Shown: in pieces, positions 8,023-8,811 of the stretch
Layout of the letters: every line of letters begins with the position of its first letter
Numbering within the stretch: the first letter of the stretch is position 1
Assembly (NCBI GenBank): GCA_030612565.1
Contig: JAUWNQ010000013.1
Location: 1-8,811 of the forward strand
Length of the DNA: 8,811 bases
Direction: 5' to 3'
Origin: Candidatus Bipolaricaulota bacterium
GTDB taxonomy: Bacteria; Bipolaricaulota; Bipolaricaulia; UBA7950; UBA9294
The notes under the pieces: model-generated
The model's input: the letters and a program-made list of their open reading frames with translations, nothing else
What the model was told of the DNA's origin: nothing
Databases searched by the model: none
Program-made: the position numbers and the translations under genes

Positions 8023-8085
8023 CTAACTCCTTTATCTGATTCTGTACAAATATGGAATCGATCCGGCTACGACATGAGTTAGATG
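8020..8085 (-). promoter_or_regulatory. Hairpin masking the trpE ribosome binding site and start codon
   Basis: In the transcript CAUCUAACUC (8076-8085), which spans the leader stop codon UAA, is perfectly complementary over 10 nt to GAGUUAGAUG (8020-8029), which holds most of the trpE Shine-Dalgarno sequence and its first AUG. The 46-nt loop holds a second stem: AUCGAUUC (8055-8062) with GAAUC-A-GAU (8034-8042), eight pairs with one bulged A and a 12-nt loop. The Trp codon pair ends only 5 nt before the 5' arm, so a ribosome stalled there would be expected to cover part of that arm. No U-run follows the stem, so this looks like a translational switch, not a transcription terminator. The pairing is read from the sequence; its regulatory role is inferred. 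Confidence 0.75.
8027..8033 (-). promoter_or_regulatory. trpE ribosome binding site
   Basis: AAAGGAG on the minus strand lies 4 nt before the first trpE ATG (8020-8022) and 7 nt before the second (8017-8019). Its last three bases, GAG, and the following UUAGAUG can be taken up in the 10-bp stem with the end of the leader ORF. Access to this site is therefore probably conditional. Confidence 0.8.
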
Positions 8086-8156
8086 GGTCGCCACCACAGT
8101 GCCAGGCGCCAGGACAAGAAATGACGAGCTTGGAGGACGAGCAGCACGGTGGTCAT
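8079..8156 (-). CDS. trpL: Tryptophan-rich leader peptide, 25 aa (trp leader candidate)
   Basis: Small ORF between aroE and trpE. It begins MTTVLLVLQ and ends LSWRLALWWRPI. Three of its 25 residues are Trp: codon 16 and the adjacent codons 21-22 (TGG TGG at 8091-8096), followed by three codons and TAA. Its ATG shares ATGA with the aroE stop, and AAGGAGG sits exactly 5 nt upstream, one of the best Shine-Dalgarno sites in the window, so it is very probably translated. By contrast the seven Trp enzymes together contain only about six Trp residues. Small size, clustered Trp codons and position directly before trpE match the known logic of trp leader peptides such as E. coli TrpL, although there is no sequence resemblance beyond the paired Trp codons. 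The likely role is to report charged tRNA-Trp through ribosome stalling; the peptide itself probably has no function. The symbol is given by analogy. Confidence 0.85.
   Translation of the reverse strand: MTTVLLVLQARHFLSWRLALWWRPI
8093..8153 (-). promoter_or_regulatory. Possible upstream leader stem covering the Trp codons
   Basis: ACCACCGUGC (8144-8153, leader codons 2-5) can pair with GCACUGUGGU (8093-8102, codons 19-22), giving nine pairs of ten with one C-U mismatch. The 3' arm contains the first Trp codon of the pair and the first base of the second. It resembles the first stem of classical attenuators, but the loop is 41 nt and translation of the leader would open it. The role is uncertain. 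Confidence 0.4.
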
Positions 8157-8811
8157 CCCTTCCTCCTTGCTCTATCGACAAGGTGTTGTCTACACGCTTG
8201 CCGCATCACATGAATCGGTGCCTGACGGTTCGCCCACAGGGAGAATGCGCGTGCCCCTTGCTCCACGAGCATCTCCAAGCCGTTTACTGTGCCTGCTCCT
8301 GCCCTTTGCGCCTGCTGGAGCAGCCTCGTCTCGTAGGGGTTGTACACGAGGTCGAACACGGTGAGGTGAGGTGGCAGCGGCTCTTTGGAAGGCCAGATCG
8401 AGCGCTCGACTTCGGGGCACATTCCCACTGGCGTTGCGTTCACCAACAGATCGGCATCCGCCGCCGCCGCGACGAGGGTCGACAGGCTGAATGTCTCGGC
8501 ACGTAGCCGCGCGTGATTCTGCGCCTGAACGCTGAACCAGTCGACGATCTCCTGTGCCTTATTCACGTGGCGATTAAGGATCACCACCTCGCGCGCTTTG
8601 CCCTCGATGAGGGCGTAAGCGACGGCGCGCGCTCCCCCGCCCGCCCCTACGATCAGGGCGCGGCAACCGGCGCTGGTGAACCCCGCAGTGGTGAGCGCGG
8701 CGATGAATCCGGAGGCATCGGTGTTCTCCCCTCTGATCGTCGGGTCCTTATTCTCCTCGATCACGAGCGTGTTCACCGCTCCCAGCGCCCGTGCCTGAGG
8801 AGAGAGGGAGG
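8153..8811 (-). CDS. aroE: Shikimate dehydrogenase, C-terminal 218 residues (5' end cut by window edge)
   Basis: NADPH-dependent reduction of 3-dehydroshikimate to shikimate, the fourth step of the chorismate pathway. The visible frame opens with SLSPQARALGAVNTLV, the typical lead-in to the shikimate site, and continues with ENTD (visible residues 28-31, including the catalytic-pair Asp31). Then come the Rossmann-fold glycine loop VGAGGGAR at 54-61, the NADP-selective LNRH at 78-81, NATPVGM at 124-130, DLVYNPYETRLL at 153-164, and NGLEMLVEQGARAFSLW at 176-192. All are family marks. About 60-70 N-terminal residues, including the catalytic Lys, lie beyond the window. A GTG at 8774-8776 is in frame but is the Val of AVNT, not the start. 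Its last codons AGG AGG AAG GGA supply the Shine-Dalgarno sequence of the leader ORF, to which it is joined by ATGA. Confidence 0.96.
   Translation of the reverse strand, partial: SLSPQARALGAVNTLVIEENKDPTIRGENTDASGFIAALTTAGFTSAGCRALIVGAGGGARAVAYALIEGKAREVVILNRHVNKAQEIVDWFSVQAQNHARLRAETFSLSTLVAAAADADLLVNATPVGMCPEVERSIWPSKEPLPPHLTVFDLVYNPYETRLLQQAQRAGAGTVNGLEMLVEQGARAFSLWANRQAPIHVMRQACRQHLVDRARRKG
8162..8168 (-). promoter_or_regulatory. Ribosome binding site of the leader ORF
   Basis: AAGGAGG on the minus strand is followed by five bases (AAGGG) and the leader ATG at 8154-8156. It lies wholly inside the final codons of aroE. A match this strong at this spacing is the main evidence that the 25-codon ORF is translated. 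Confidence 0.8.

Noticed and set aside
8017..8050. Internal promoter for trpE (TTGTAC then TTAGAT, 17-nt spacing)
   Set aside because: The -10 match is only three of six bases, and the bases are already explained by the ribosome binding site and masking stem.
8020..8085. Intrinsic transcription terminator before trpE
   Set aside because: The stems are only moderately strong and AT-containing, and no run of U follows any of them on the minus strand.
8153..8776. Complete short aroE starting at GTG 8776
   Set aside because: The frame stays open to the window edge, and the residues upstream (SLSPQARALGA) continue the conserved AroE sequence, so the gene is merely cut.

Overview
The window is a stretch of GC-rich bacterial DNA (roughly 60% G+C by eye). 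Every gene I can support lies on the minus strand, so transcription runs from high to low coordinates. It is one tightly packed aromatic amino acid operon: aroE (5' end cut by the window edge), a 25-codon tryptophan-rich leader ORF, trpE, trpG, trpD, trpC, trpF, trpB, trpA, aroC, aroK (3' end cut by the other edge). The trp order E-G-D-C-F-B-A is the common unfused bacterial arrangement. Strong Shine-Dalgarno sequences and clean start/stop overlaps show a bacterium. I cannot assign a phylum from these families alone.

The genes cover two connected pathways. AroE, AroK and AroC are shikimate/chorismate enzymes. TrpE and TrpG convert chorismate to anthranilate, and TrpD, TrpC, TrpF and TrpB/TrpA finish tryptophan. 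Almost every junction is translationally coupled: six ATGA overlaps, two 11-nt overlaps and one 11-nt gap. No enzyme shows a frameshift or a missing key residue in the part that is visible.

The only real gap in the window, 8023-8078 between the leader ORF and trpE, is the most interesting part. The leader ORF (8079-8156) starts in an ATGA overlap with aroE, has a near-perfect Shine-Dalgarno sequence, and carries three Trp codons, two of them adjacent and four codons before its stop. The sequence spanning its stop codon is perfectly complementary over 10 nt to the trpE ribosome binding site and first start codon. No intrinsic terminator is visible. This suggests that a ribosome stalled on the Trp codons during tryptophan shortage frees the trpE start site: translational attenuation placed inside an operon. 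The structure is seen in the sequence; the mechanism is inferred.

No promoter, terminator, RNA gene, mobile element or CRISPR array was found. The operon promoter probably lies upstream, beyond position 8811. Apart from the 8023-8078 gap and the 11 nt between trpF and trpB, all of the window is coding.
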